A stretch of DNA of 64,000 nucleotides from Enoplolaimus lenunculus (GCA_030248215.1 JASANG010000246.1:47551-111550); one strand, 5' to 3'; counted from the stretch's first letter, positions 20,507-32,199 are shown. Numbers and translations: made by a program. The notes: generated from the letters alone by a model not told the origin.

Positions 20507-20975
20507 TATCTGACACTTTAAACTGAACGAGTTGAATCTTAAAAATAATTGGGAAATTCAATGATTGTAATAAGCTCGCTAGGATATCCAACTTGATATT
20601 CATTTTAAAAATTTAAAAAAAAAATTTGCTTTTAACTATAAATTATAAGGTTTATTCGGACAGTTGAAACTGAAATGTTACAGTTGTGTTCAACTTTAAT
20701 CATTAACTATTTACCAGTTATTGATAGGTGTTGTAACTTGAGAACAAGTGAATGACAAGGTTAGAACTATGAAAAATAGTTTTTGCATTCGAATAAAACC
20801 TTGCTTAGGTTTCTGTTTTATTTCTTTGACAACGTGCTTGCCATTAAATCTATATTATTAAAGCTGGAACGCCTAACATACGTATTTCGGGCAGCGCTTA
20901 AGCGCAGAAGAAAACAACGTGTGACAGTATTTATTAGCTATATCAATCAAATGCGTAATGCGTATACATCTCTAA

Positions 20976-21383
20976 CAGGGTGCAACCGGAATTATAAAGT
21001 ACCGAAAGCAGAATCAGAGCCGGAACCGGAAAAGAAAAAATATTTGTTACCGAAAAATTCATTTTAAGCGCTATTTTATCGCTTTTAATGCTGTAAACAC
21101 ACCAATCAGAATACCAAAATTTTAAAACAAATGCAGTATGTGGAAACATATGATAAATTATGGAGTATGGCACCAATTGAAAATTTTGGCAATGCACGCT
21201 CGGACAATTTTAGATAAACAAGTTAGAATAATATGCCAATTTTTCTTAAATTTTCGAATGAGAAAAATTTTTCAATACCGAAAATACCGGAAAATTCCGA
21301 TTAAAAAAACCGGATTTCTTATCGGAACCGGATAGTAAAAAATACCGGATTTCCCTACCGGAACCGCAATTCCGGTTGCACGT
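20976..21383. mobile_element. hAT-like MITE
   Basis: CAGGGTGCAACCGGAATTAT at the left and GGAACCGCAATTCCGGTTGC then ACGTGG at the right. Arms rich in CCGGAA, AT-rich core. The right terminal CCCTG is mutated. Confidence 0.65.
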
Positions 21384-21389
21384 GGATAT

Positions 21390-21765
21390 CTACGTATCAT
21401 TGTAAATTAGAATTTGTGCATATAGGAAGTGTGTTGCGTAGAATATCCTAACTTTTTCAAGTTCTGTTGTCTGTTAAATTTGGACATGCTTATTGGAACC
21501 ATCCAATTAAACATTTGATATTCCGGGAGTCCAGCATTTTATGAGAGTTACACACTCGTCAAACTATGTTCACTATTGAAAAATGAAAGCCAAATTTTCA
21601 ATATTTGTCTCATTATTCTCTACATTCATTTTCTAACAAATCGTACTTTAGAAGTTTCCCGATTTTCCGCCGGACAGCAACTGAAAAACCTAATGATTTT
21701 GAATAAAGTTTCAATTTTAGCGTTAAGCTTTAGCGTTAATATTGTTCAAATTTTGTCTTTACGCT
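21390..21765. other. No gene or repeat assigned
   Basis: No splice-bounded open frame or repeat landmark recognised. Confidence 0.3.
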
Positions 21766-21770
21766 ATGGT

Positions 21771-21944
21771 TTAGACATAGAGTCGTATTTTTAACCGTGT
21801 GTAGCACATATCACCAGCTAGCGATAGGTTTTCAAACTGACCACCAGCAGAGACAGCATATGGCTCCAAAACAAACAAGTCAAGTTTGATTCCGTCGAAT
21901 TTATTCATTTCAACGTCTTGTGCTCTTGTGCCGAACTCGTAGAT
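21771..21944 (-). CDS. Putative exon of an unrecognised gene
   Basis: After acceptor CATATTTTAG the minus strand reads IYEFGTRAQDVEMNKFDGIK, then LDLFVLEPYAVSAGGQFENL, and stays open 57 codons to a stop. A donor-like CTG|GTGATA lies at 21815/21814. The balanced composition (Asp, Glu, Gly, Ala) is unlike chance frames here. The end of the exon (from about 21825) resembles a repeat also found near 31190 and 36460 (CACCAACT..CGATA), so the exon may be truncated by a repeat. No domain recognised. Confidence 0.35.
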   Translation of the reverse strand: MYEFGTRAQDVEMNKFDGIKLDLFVLEPYAVSAGGQFENLSLAGDMCYTRLKIRLYV

Positions 21945-22479
21945 CTAAAATATGTAACGACAATAAATTATTACCGCGGCATGCTACATCTAAGAGTCAC
22001 ACACTCAGATCCCGTAGGTAAGCACACTGTTACGGCTCAAAAACCCATACAATGGCAGACTTATGACCGGATACGCTTGAATTTCGCGTCCCTCGGGTTT
22101 ACCCAAAAATATTCTATACTTAGCAGAGTCACGAATCCAGTGGTGTCGCTACGGACTCCCTAGAAAAATTTAGAACCTCTTGATCCGTTTTCTAACATTT
22201 GTAAATTGCCAGACCGCTAAAGCCATTGAATGATTCAGAAAGATTTTGTCGTTTTAAAGTTTTTGCCATTTTTCCTTATAAAACACACGCAAAATCAAGT
22301 ATTGCATCTATGGAGCAAAATAAACTTGGTCCAATTTCTTGTGTCATGTAAATATTGGAAACATGCCATAAATACGTATTTGGGGCGTTCCAGTTTTAAT
22401 AATATAGACTAGTAGTAATCCAAAGTTGCAAACGTGTGCAATTCTCTTAGAACACATTGTGATTTGTTATATGTTCAGA

Positions 22480-22925
22480 ATGATTTGTTTAAACAAGTCT
22501 GTACTTAAGCTTTGAAACTTTAATTGACAATTTCGTATTCAATTAGAATACACATTTTTAGACTGCATGCGTCCGGTAGGAATGATGGACGACCCCAGAA
22601 TCCACCATCCATAGAGGAAAATATGCGTCCCAAGTTGATACCTACAGCCTGCTTAAGACAATATACAAATTACATACATTGTAAAATATACGCATAATAC
22701 GTTTAGAAAGGTTTGTTCAAGCAAGTCTGTACTTAAGCCTTAAAACTTGAATTGACAATTGTGCATTCTATTAGAATACAAATTTTTAGCGTGTATGAGT
22801 CCGGTAGGTATGATGGACCCCAGGATCCACCATCCGTAGAAGAAAACACGCGTCCCAAATTGATGCCTGCTTAGACAATATACAAATTATATACGTGTTA
22901 AAATATAAGCATAAAGCAAACATGC
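22480..22925. repeat. Tandem duplication, two units of about 225 bp
   Basis: Unit 1 (about 22480-22700) and unit 2 (about 22709-22925) share CAAGTCTGTACTTAAGC, TTGACAATT, TTAGAATACA, GTCCGGTAGG, CCACCATCC and GACAATATACAAATTA in the same order, with roughly 15-20% differences by eye. Confidence 0.8.
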
Positions 22926-22972
22926 TTCGTCAAATAGAATAACAACGCAACGAAAAAACATAAGGGTTCTAT

Positions 22973-23207
22973 CTTCAGAATATTTCACTTAAAGTATTCA
23001 AGCAAATTTGCATATGGATATGGAAATCTGCTGGAACGCTGTCAAAAATACGTATGTGAAGCGTTCCAACTTTAATAATATACATATCTTCAGAATATTT
23101 CACTTTAAAGCATTGAAGCAAATTTGCACCTGGATATGCAAATCTGCTGAAACGCTGTCAAAAATACGTATGTGAGGCATTCCAGCTTTAAGAATAGATA
23201 CAGTCCA
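22973..23207. repeat. Tandem duplication, two units of about 115 bp with Helitron-like end
   Basis: Units at about 22973-23087 and 23092-23207 both run TCTTCAGAATATTTCACTT to CGCTGTCAAAAATACGTATG and end in the complement of the TATTATTAAAGCTGGAACGC motif. Confidence 0.75.
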
Positions 23208-23209
23208 AT

Positions 23210-24150
23210 CATTTTTTACCCGTCTGCATCCACAAAAAAACTTACCATGCACCATGTCACAATTTTCATAAGTGTTTACACATCTGTTCAACTGAAAAAG
23301 CGAATGCATTATCGTTTCAAGTATACTCGCGTACAATTTCCTATTACAGGAGACGTCAGGAAAAGAACCTTGGGCTTTCCAGGAAATGAGCTAATTATCA
23401 ACTCGAGACTTCTTTATAAATACTTAAATTCGTGTTCACTCTAAACATGAGACGATGAACGCAGGGGTGAAACCGTGATTTTATTTCAGCAGGGGTTAAT
23501 CGCGTCAAAGTGTGATTTGCACTCGAGCGCAGCGAGCAACAAAATTTGTTTGACCTCTGCAAATCTTTTTACAGCTTGTAAAATCATTTTTTGCGAGTTT
23601 TACCACAAAATGTTAGCCGAATATATCTCCCTACCCGAACTTATATACGTCGCTGTATGATTGAATATTCTGTAAAGTAAACATGCATTTACGGATTTTG
23701 TAGTAGAATTTAAGAAACGTTCTGCTACATGTATATATGAATTCTTTAACAAGGATAAAGCTTAATTTAAAGTATTAACGCAATCGCAGTATAAATTTTG
23801 CGAAGGTTTTTTAAAAATTTGCTATTTTTATTTGAGAATATTTGACAAGAGTACTGTGTCAGTCTTGATAAGAACCGGGACTTCAGGCCTTTTAACTCAA
23901 AAAGTAAGTTACGAGTGATTTCAAATTAGTGACGCATAGATTCCTGTACGAGTGCGCTACCACTGCGCCGCTTCGCCTTTTCAACTAAATTTGTTGTAGA
24001 CTATATATGGCGACACAATGCACTATTATTTAGCATATATCACTGCGGTATATTGCATGCGCACATAACGGACAAGCAAGTGTCACATGTTTACAAGTAC
24101 AACTTGGATAGAAAAAATTTACTTTTCTCAATTTTTTTTGTTCATAATGA
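23210..24150. other. Mostly unassigned; tRNA-like fragment near 23960
   Basis: On the minus strand 23955-23990 reads GCGGCGCAGTGGTAGCGCAC, a good match to a tRNA A-box half, but no matching B-box or acceptor stem follows, so it is at most a tRNA-derived SINE head. A 46-nt exon-like piece at 23246-23291 (minus) is too short to support. Confidence 0.3.
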
Positions 24151-24151
24151 A

Positions 24152-24287
24152 TTTTAGCTAATTTTGTAATTTTTAGCTAATTTTGCAATTTTTAGCTAAT
24201 TTTGTAATTTTTAGCTAATTTCGTAACTTTTAGCTAATTTTGTAATTTTTAGCTAATTTTGTAATTTTTAGCTAATTTTGTAATTTG
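24152..24287. repeat. AT-rich minisatellite, 19 bp x 7
   Basis: About seven units of TTTTTAGCTAATTTTGTAA with one-base variants (TTTTGCAA, TTTCGTAAC). Confidence 0.9.
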
Positions 24288-24316
24288 AATAATTAAACGA
24301 TTCGCAGCAATATTGG

Positions 24317-24532
24317 TCATAAGAAGATGTAGTTGCACAACCTTGGAACCATTTGGCGGTAGGCATTTGGAGTAAAAAATTTTGCCTTAATCCTATATTG
24401 CGCTGGTTCAATGTATTTTAAATTTTTGTCACTGAATCTTAGTTGCTCACGCAAACTTAGTATTCTGACGGCATTGATGTAGTTTGTGTTAGCAAATTCG
24501 CAGTTGGTATTACAATTCGTCGCTCGGTTCAC
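24317..24532 (-). CDS. Unrecognised open frame, possible exon remnant
   Basis: A 71-codon open frame containing NYINAVRILSLREQLRF and YRIKAKFFTPNAYRQMV. Composition is protein-like, but the upstream end runs into a hexamer-bearing repeat and there is no clear acceptor. No family recognised; could be chance. Confidence 0.2.
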   Translation of the reverse strand: MNRATNCNTNCEFANTNYINAVRILSLREQLRFSDKNLKYIEPAQYRIKAKFFTPNAYRQMVPRLCNYIFL

Positions 24533-25084
24533 CGTTAGGTTTAGGCTTAGGCTTAAAATTAGGATTATTCCCGGACAATAGCATTAGGCTAAGATAGCTA
24601 TGGTACGATAGTGGCTATTGAATCATTATTCAAGTTCTAATAAGCAGTGTTGCTTTGTTTCTCAACATATGTTTCGAAATTTTAATTTCAGTAGCTTGGA
24701 ATCAAATAGGAATAACGGATTAGGGCCGGAGCAGCCACCCCCATACCCTCCATTTGGGGGGTCTAAAAGGGCACTCACCCTTACTGGTTGAAACAAAACT
24801 CGCTTAAGTTTTAAAATGCGTCTGGCTTCTCGCTCGCTTTGCTGGCGAGTTTAGGGGCCCACACCCTGGAATCAGGGGGAGCTCCCATCTCTGCCTGTTC
24901 CGGCATTGCGAGTACGCCTACCTGACTTTCAATTTAGCCTGAATACACTTTCCCCCACATTTAAAATTAAGTATTACGCTTTATGCTCAAGCATAAGCAA
25001 AGACTTTAGCCTTTAGCTAAGGCTTTGCTAAAGCAAAGTCTAAGCTAACACTGAGTCCAAATCATTAAGTGCACAGTATATTCC

Positions 25085-25325
25085 AATGAGTTGATTAATT
25101 AACTCAGCTAGAGAGTTGGTTATTTGTGAGTTAAAAACGGTAAAGATTAACTCACTCTGAGCTGAGTTGATTCTCACTCTGAGTTCAGTTGATTCCGGGT
25201 AAGTAGAATAATTAAGTCAGATTATGTTTTATTGACTCACAATTCTGAGTTCTGAAAGCCCCAACTCAGACTGAGTGATTCAACTCATTCTGAGTTAAAA
25301 TCAACTCACTGGGATTTATAGTGTG
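25085..25325. mobile_element. M4 MITE
   Basis: Starts near AATGAGTTGATTAATTAACT and ends CAACTCACTGGGATTTATAG then TGTG; interior TGAGTTGATT/AACTCA motifs in family order. Confidence 0.65.
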
Positions 25326-25675
25326 TGTAGGGCGAAAGTGTCCAAATGCCTTGTTTTTGTTGTTTTCAAAAAAACACCGTTTTCCAGCTGTGTCCGTACC
25401 TTTTTGTCAAAGTTTGTTCGTGTTGCAACAGAACAACTGCTGATTGCCTAAATTTTCAAGTATTAGAAATATCAACACAGTGCGATGTAAATCTAATTAA
25501 TAAAAGAATAACAAAACTATTGAAACAAGTATTTTGTTTTTATAAGCGGAACCGGATCCGGACACTGATGTTTATCTAAAATTGAAACAGATATTTGGTT
25601 TTACACCCTGCCATCTAAAGCTAACACCGATGCAGAGTGGATCATCATCTACGATTCTATTGTTAGCTAAAAGCT

Positions 25676-25775
25676 GTAGTCTAATATTTCGCGTATAAGC
25701 GTACGCTTAGGTATAAGCTCATTCGTAAGCTATGTTTATACTACTGTTTCGACCCTGTTCTATACATTGATCCTA
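25676..25775 (-). mobile_element. M1 MITE, 3' fragment
   Basis: Ends ACTGTTTCGACCCTGTTCTA then TACATTGATCC, preceded by GCTTA-type hexamers; no left end. Confidence 0.5.
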
Positions 25776-26093
25776 TGCTTTGCGACTATTTTTAGTTGTA
25801 TAAACCAGTTTCTACCAACTAAATAATTGGTATTTGGCACGAAATCAGGCATAAATGCACTGCGATGCCTCAAAATACGCCGAACCAAACCGTTTTTCTC
25901 ATTCTCACGCAAATTGGGTTTTTCCCTTTGGGGCGAATTTTAATAACAAATGTTCCGGTTTTTCTGACGGTGCAAATTTGGTTTTATTTTTCGGCAAATA
26001 CTTTTCTCAATTTATATACCAGACAGCGTTCACAAGATTCAACGTAGTGTGGAGATATAAGAAATATATCATTGGAAACTTCTGGATATTATA

Positions 26094-26565
26094 CTGTAGT
26101 GACCTGAATAAGAGGGGGACTGACATTTATTTGGTCTCTCCAGAGGGTAACACCACGTTATTCGGTTACGAACTGTTATTTATTTTCAGCCCACGCTCCG
26201 CCACCCTTGGTCAATGATATATGTGTGGCATTGCAACTATCCGTTGAATTTAACGTTTTTTGTTTGCGTCAAAAGTTTGAGCAATAATGCAAGGTTATAC
26301 TCAGGAATGTTTCAAAAGTGAAGTACGCTTTAAAGTTTTGAACTCAAATTATTTGGTCCTGAAGTTATTTATGCGCTACATTTAGGGATAATTGACATTT
26401 ATGGCCTCTAATTAGGGTTTCGGGACTCTACCTGCTTACGGACTTTTATTAAGGATACGGACTCCTATTGATTGGGACCCAAACTGGGGACCCCCTCTTA
26501 CTACCCCCCTCATATATATAGACCCAAAATGGGGACCCCCTCTTATTACCCCTCATATATATGTA
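26094..26565 (+). mobile_element. M2 MITE with duplicated right end
   Basis: Starts CTGTAGTGACCTGAATAAGA. The right end block (GACCC..ACTGGGGACCCCCTCTTA) occurs twice, at about 26478-26518 and 26522-26562, separated by CATATATATA, and the terminal CACTACAG is lost. Confidence 0.7.
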
Positions 26566-26884
26566 TGTATGTATATATAACTTAGCTGTCGTACACCTTC
26601 CTCAAATTTTAAGCTATGGCTTAGGATCAGGGTTACGAAAATGCTGATGCAAAGGTTTACCTTAAAGTAAGCCTTTGCCTATACCTCAACCTACGTCTAA
26701 TCCTAAACGCAAAACCCATGCGAGGTGCAAGTAAAACACCATAGTTTTTCGCTCGCTGGGGTTTATGGCAATAATACTTTAACGCATACGCTCCCAAACT
26801 GAAATCATGTCTACCCTGTTGCATGAGCATTTAGCTTAGAATCACGTTTAGAATGTGACCTAAACAATTGAGTTCAACACCGTA

Positions 26885-27015
26885 GACAGCTCACCTTGCT
26901 AAGGGGGGCTAAACATTCTTCGGGAAGGTTATAAAAAGGTATTCAATGACTCACAAGCAAGGTTGCCAATTTTCGAGAGACAGCTAAAAAATTTTCAGGT
27001 GGTGGGCTGTACCCC
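26885..27015. mobile_element. REG repeat (GTAGCCAGCTCACCTTGCTA ends)
   Basis: Starts GTAGACAGCTCACCTTGCTA followed by GGCTAAACATT, CAATGACT and AAGCAAGGTTG..AATTTT. Relatives at 28555-28740, 29370-29480, 33128-33270, 37180-37640, 48765-49085, 52060-52395 and 63690-63790. Non-coding, inverted-repeat organisation. Confidence 0.55.
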
Positions 27016-27067
27016 CCATGGCACCGTTCTGGTTTCGACCCGATTTAGTTGTAACCTAAATTACACC

Positions 27068-27215
27068 ACATCTCTTCTGGTTTATTGAAACAACGAAAGC
27101 TCTCCAAAGCCCTTCGCTAAACCACAAATTGTGCAAATATCAGAGTTCTTGGATGATGTTTGACTCTCATTAACAACAAATCCTTGTGGAATACTAAATT
27201 CAAAGCTTCGGAGTT
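27068..27215 (-). CDS. Possible 3' terminal exon, unrecognised
   Basis: Minus strand frame reads FVELRSFEFSIPQGFVVNES, then DICTICGLAKGF, and ends at a TAA that is part of AATAAA. The CxxC and polyadenylation signal at the stop are suggestive. No acceptor in phase was found, and no family was recognised. Confidence 0.25.
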
Positions 27216-27344
27216 CCACAAAAGGTTCGTTTCAATTAAACCCAAAGCACTGTTTGGGCAACATTTGAAATATATATGACGTTTACTTGTATATTTAGCC
27301 AACGATATACACAAATATACTTAATATACGTAACGCGTATATGT

Positions 27345-27698
27345 CAGGGTGTAACCGAATATCCGTCTCCGTGTCTGGCAAAAATCAGTGTCCGTTTTCG
27401 TTCCAGTTTATGTTCGAGAAATACCGAAATTTCTGTTATTTTTCTGCTCAAAATGAGTTATAAATAACGTAAATATCTCACAATTTTTTGATTACAGATA
27501 TGCTGCAATTTGTTCGATATAAAAAATAAAGTTTCTAAATTCATTCAAATTTATAATAATTTTGGTGTTTAGAAATCCCGATACATATTTGCACATGACT
27601 CAATTGTGTTTGCAGAAAATTGTGTTACATCTTTGAAACATTTATACTTGAATATCCGTTTTCCGGTTCCGTTACTTTTGCTATTCGTTTACACCCTG
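27345..27698. mobile_element. hAT-like MITE
   Basis: CAGGGTGTAACCGAATATCC to TTTGCTATTCGTTTACACCC then TG. Arms share TCCG(T/G)TTCCG blocks; core AT-rich with the family GATATGCTGCAATTTG block. No clear duplication. Confidence 0.7.
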
Positions 27699-28083
27699 GT
27701 ACGGTTGGTTGTACACTTTCCCCCACAGACTTAGGCTTCCACTTGGGCTTGTGAAAAGCATAGCAAAGCATGAGCCTTTGAGTAAGCGTATAAGCCTGAG
27801 CTTTAACCTTTAACCATGGAATAAAGCGAGCAAAAACCCATGCATTTAGGTACATAAACCGCTAATTATTTTATGTTTGATTTTTTTATTATAAGGTCCA
27901 AAGTTACAGAAGTTATTTTGCTTATTCCAGCTTGCGTTTGGATAAAGCTAGTAAAATTTTAAAAATGTAGAATATTTCACTTGTTTCAATTGTCAATGAA
28001 CAGCTGACATCTAAATCTGGCCTTAAACTTCGATTTTTAAGGTCCTACGCAATCCTCTATGTTATTTTGCGTTTTTAATAGTT

Positions 28084-28385
28084 CTATATTGTTACCAGGT
28101 GTACCCGACTACTCACTAAAAATATACTTAAAATTAAAGTAAAACTGTTGTCGAATTAAGTGTCGGTTTTACTTACTGTGGTGTTTGGCAAAGTTTTACT
28201 TAATTTTAAACAAACACAAAATTCTTAGCTTTACATTTACTTAATCAAAAAATGACAGCAGTAGTTTTACATATTTACATTATTTAAGAAAAAGATTTAC
28301 TCAATATTTAGTACTCTTATACTTAATATAATTAGTAAAATATTAATTAAAGTATTTTAAGTAGAGTGTTTTTACAGAGTACTAG
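28084..28385. mobile_element. Inverted-repeat element, ACTTAA-rich
   Basis: TACTCACTAAAAATATACTT on the left is loosely mirrored by AAGTATTTTAAGTAGAGTG on the right, and the interior is made of ACTTAATTTTAA-type motifs. Family not identified. Confidence 0.4.
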
Positions 28386-28554
28386 TGTTAATGCGAATTT
28401 TGTGCAGTAAATTTCCCATTAATCTTTCAAGATTGAACCAACTTAGCCACATATATATTTTACTACCGTAAGAAACCACATTTTGAGCTTCTGATTAATA
28501 ATTTTCATCGCAATTTTTTCCTTTCTCCACTGTCAAATTGGTCCTGTGGCCGGG

Positions 28555-29065
28555 GCCCGTAGCCATAGAGGAGGCCAGGGAGGCTCAGTCTTACTTGAAA
28601 ATTTTTGCCCACCGTCTAAAAAATTCTCAATCTTGGTTGTCTTGTGTTTCAACAAAAACCTTTGTATGCCCGTCCTGAAAATTTTTTAGCCTTCTCTAGC
28701 AAGATGAGCTGGCTACAAGCCTGCTTGTGACGCTGTCGGTATACGACATCGGCAGCGTGCAATCAGAGATGCAAAATACCGGAGTCGGATGTCAACAACA
28801 CTTGCCGGAGCCGGGGGTGAAATCGGAGGTGAGGCGAAATTAGTTAGTTAAAATGATGTTTAATTTGTTAATTTTAGTAAATATCTAGAATGTGTTGTTA
28901 AATCGTCTGGTTTTACGGTTATTTTCGCAAAATCTCGGCCATTCTTTCCTCAACATTGTGCCAAAAGTTAAAACGAATCGCGTCAAATAGAACAGTTTGG
29001 TAAAACTATGCAAAATTTCACTACTGAAATGGCCGGAATCTCCGGCAAACAACTTTAGCACTTTG
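28555..29065. repeat. REG repeat followed by hAT-like fragment
   Basis: 28555-28740 carries GGCCCGTAGCCATAGAGGAG ... AGCAAGATGAGCTGGCTACA, the two inverted REG ends. 28755-29065 has CGTGCAATCAGAGATGCAAA and the CCGGAG arms of the hAT-like family without a clean right end. Confidence 0.55.
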
Positions 29066-29609
29066 ACTCGTACAGTTGCGAAATTTAAAAATGTTACCAA
29101 ACTACCACTAGCAGGGCCAGAACAGCTGCCTCCCATACCCCCATTTGGCACGGCAAACCCGTAAAAGGCGCCCTCTAACCGGTTGAAACAAAAACCGCCG
29201 AAGTTTTAAAATGCATCTGGTTTTTAGCTCGCTTCGCTCGCGAGTTTCGGTGAGCACCCAACCCGGTCTACTCCGGCGCTGCCTATAGGTACTACACAAA
29301 ATTGATCACATAGTTCTTGATAAATAAATATTTGACAAACGTGCCATCACCAAGCTTCAGCGGTCCAAATCTGTTCACCTTGTTTGGGAGGCTAAACATT
29401 TTCGGCACGGAACATACAAGGGTATTGCAGAATTGAGCAAGGTTGAATCGGTTTCCAGCGTGGCCAAAATTGTTGACTGGACGCGGATCTGGAGTCCCTT
29501 GCCCTCGTGGGGCTACAGATCCTGTTGATAAACGCACCATCACCTCATCTTAGCCGTACCGACTTGTTCCATGGTCAAAATGCAACACGACATACACGGG
29601 CGTCCGCAG

Positions 29610-29770
29610 AAATTTAAATTTGGCCGATGGGGTCACTGAATAATTTTACGGTGCCCCTACAATTGCATTTCAAGATTGTTTACTTTTAGACCGAGTCTAT
29701 TCTGGGGGGGCACCAGCCGAATTTGATCGGACACGGCCCCCAAATGGCTTCCCGTGGGTATGCCCTTGAT
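29610..29770. repeat. AACAATCTTGAAATGCAATT-type repeat
   Basis: Contains the complement-shared blocks CAATTGCATTTCAAGATTGT, GACCGAGTCTATT and GGGGGGGCACCAGCC also seen at 48915-49030 and 52095-52250. Confidence 0.5.
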
Positions 29771-30002
29771 GTCATTCAACAACAACAACAGCGCTGCTAT
29801 GCTCATGACTATTAATAATTATTCTAGTAAACACGGGATGCAAAACTAATGCAAATTAATGGTTTTTCGGGTTCCGTTTGCGTTTTGTTTTCCTGAAAAC
29901 TGGCCGAAATTCATTAGAATTTCAAAAATTCAAATATGTGGTTTTGGGTTTTGAATAAATATTTTTAAATTTATACAACTATGAGTTTATGTATAGCACT
30001 CA

Positions 30003-30165
30003 CGACCAATGTAAAGACCAGGTGCGGAACAGTATTATAAGCATATTCTTAAGCCTAAGCAGAAGCCTTAACCTAAGCCTAAGCCAAGCAAAAAAATAGT
30101 CTAACGCTTAAGCTTACTCTATTCTAGTGCGCAGGAAAATTGTCCGTTCTTTATTAGGCATTGAA
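30003..30165 (+). mobile_element. M1 MITE, diverged right end
   Basis: GACCAATGTAAAGACCAGGT, hexamers, AGTCTAACGCTTAAGCTTAC; the right end reads GGAAAATTGTCCGTTCTTTA. Confidence 0.65.
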
Positions 30166-30169
30166 CAGT

Positions 30170-30640
30170 GGCGGATTCAGGATCTCAAAATACGGGGGGG
30201 GGACAAAATTTCACAGGTAATAAACTTATTTTTGACCCATACTGTAGTGACCCAAGTAAGAGGGGGTCCCCATTTTAAGTCCCGTGGGGTGGCGCCACGG
30301 CCGGGGTGGGCCTTCCCATGGATCCGCCGTTGGCATTGGATGAAGTTGGGATTGTAGCCAAAATTGATCACGGGCAATGGCAGATCCATGGGGGGCAACC
30401 CCGGCCGAGGCCCCCCCAACTGGATCTCAACAAAATTTATTCTGGGAATCAAGTCAACAGATGCACACGAAGACAAAATGTGACACGCGCAATGTCAACC
30501 GCAAACGCGTCAAACCGGGTGAAACAAAAACCGCCGAAGTTTGAAAATCCAACTTGGTATAAAAAAGATCATGGGACGCGTGAAAATGGAGGGATAGGTG
30601 GGAGTGGGATGTGTTCCTTACTCCTACCAAAATTTTACTA
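30170..30640. repeat. Composite of GGCGGATTC repeat and M2 debris
   Basis: AGTGGCGGATTCAGGATCTC followed by an M2 left end (CTGTAGTGACCCAAGTAAGA, 30241-30260) and a second GGCAGATCC block. The long open frames here run through GC-rich repeat sequence and are not taken as genes. Confidence 0.5.
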
Positions 30641-30649
30641 AGACGTAAC

Positions 30650-31600
30650 TCGGATCCTAGAGGTTACAAAGTTTCTTATACATGAGGGGTTATGCCGTTT
30701 TGTCGTACTATTTCATAGTCAATTTTATTGCAATAATTCGTGGTTTGCGTGTGTATTCATGTACACGGTTAACAATGCATTAAACAAAAAAAGTTTGTTA
30801 CCAGCGACATTTTGACCCCCCCTCCAATCTGAGTTACTGGATTGCTATATTCCAACTTGGCTCACACGTACGATAATTCAGATGCGAAAATCTTGCTGAA
30901 TTTTGAATCTCACCATTTTCACCCAAAAATGTGTTTCTGAATTTAGTCAGAAAAGTATTTGCTGTGGCAAATCTGAAAAGTTTTTGTGATATTTAACACA
31001 ATTTTTCTAAATATAACACGAAAACGTTTATTTTCAGACGTTACTTCTAAATTTTTTTGAAAACTTTTTTGTTTATAACAGATATACTTTTCAATTGCAG
31101 CTTTCCAATCATGTTTTTAAATGTAAGAAATTTTTTCTTGAATATCAGAAATATTTTATTGAATGATGCGGTTCGAAAACTATAAGACGTGTCACCAACT
31201 GGCGATAAATGTTACACACTGTGGAAAATATGAACCCGGGTGTCAGCTGTTTGGTTTCAAAACATATTCTAATCAACGTTTATCGATATTAAATACGGTT
31301 GAATACGCCGTTTATACGATTTGTCAAATTAATGTTAATCGAACACTATTTCAACATAATGACGTGTATGTGTGTTTGTGACCGGAAGCTGATACGAAAT
31401 AAACACCATAGTAGCCAGTGGTCAGTCAGAGGCGTATCAGGTTGGGATATTAGCATATCTACTGTATCGAAATTTTTGGTGGGATATTAAAAAAATTGAC
31501 CCCGTTTATAATATATACATAAAAATAAACCTTCTGGATCTTAGAAATTAATGCAACTTCCACAATAACATGCGTACACCAGGTGACATTTGAGGGGGTA
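30650..31600. other. No gene assigned
   Basis: A CACCAACTGGCGATAAATGT block near 31192 recurs near 21815 and 36461; nothing else recognised. Confidence 0.35.
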
Positions 31601-31610
31601 GTGTCATGGA

Positions 31611-31711
31611 CACTGAAGTCAAAAACGCTTCAGTATCCTGAACGTTGAAGCCAAAAAGCTTCAGTGTCCTGAATACTGAAGCATTTTTAGCTTCAGCATC
31701 CTTCACACTGG
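31611..31711. repeat. Three hairpin-forming tandem units of about 32 bp
   Basis: Units at 31611-31642, 31643-31673 and 31674-31706. Each is a small stem-loop of the type TGAAG-(C/T)(C/A)AAAAA-GCTTCA followed by a GTCCTGAA spacer. Outer GGACACTGAAG also pairs with CTTCAGTGTCC of the second unit. Confidence 0.75.
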
Positions 31712-31990
31712 TAGTAAGTTAAAAATTAGCAAGACACTTAGCAGGAGCCATGGGTGCCACGGTGGGCTGATGGGTCCACATCCAACAGTTAATGTAGCAC
31801 GAAACGGATTGTGACTGTTGCAAACGGATTTAATACTAAAATTACGTCTAGCTTCTCGCTCGTTTTACTAGCTATGTTTTAGTCATAGGATTACACGACG
31901 GTTAGGGCAGACCTTAGAAATCTAGCCGTCGAATCATATTTTCAAATATAAGCTCAACAGAAGTGAGATTCAGGAGATGTTCGTTTTAAT

Positions 31991-32199
31991 GGCCCATGTA
32001 AAGATCAGGGGCGGAACGTTTTTCTGTCGGACTGCAATAGAGCAAGCTTTTAGCTTTGGACTAATTTTTTCGCTTGGCTTAGGCTTAGGCTTAGGCTTAG
32101 CAATATGCTTATTCTACGCTTAGGCTTAGGCTTAGGTTTAGGCTTATGCTTAGGAATATGCTTATGATGCTGTTCCGCCCATATTCTTTACATTGGCCG
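31991..32199 (-). mobile_element. M1 MITE with 8-bp duplication
   Basis: GGCCCATGTAAAGATCAGGG to ATATTCTTTACATTGGCC; flanks GTTTTAAT (31983-31990) and GTTTCAAT (32200-32207), 7 of 8 identical. Two TTAGGC blocks inside. Confidence 0.9.

Noticed and set aside
23246-23291. 46-nt minus-strand micro-exon (LNRCVNTYENCDMVHG) resembling an EGF-like piece
   Set aside because: It has acceptor and donor-like borders, but it is too short and there are no neighbouring exons in phase.
23880-23995. tRNA gene on minus strand
   Set aside because: Only an A-box half is good (GGCGCAGTGGTAGCGC); no B-box at the right distance and no acceptor stem.
30127-30641. 76-111 codon frames in GC-rich sequence
   Set aside because: They run through GGCGGATCC-type and M2 repeat sequence on both strands and show no domain.
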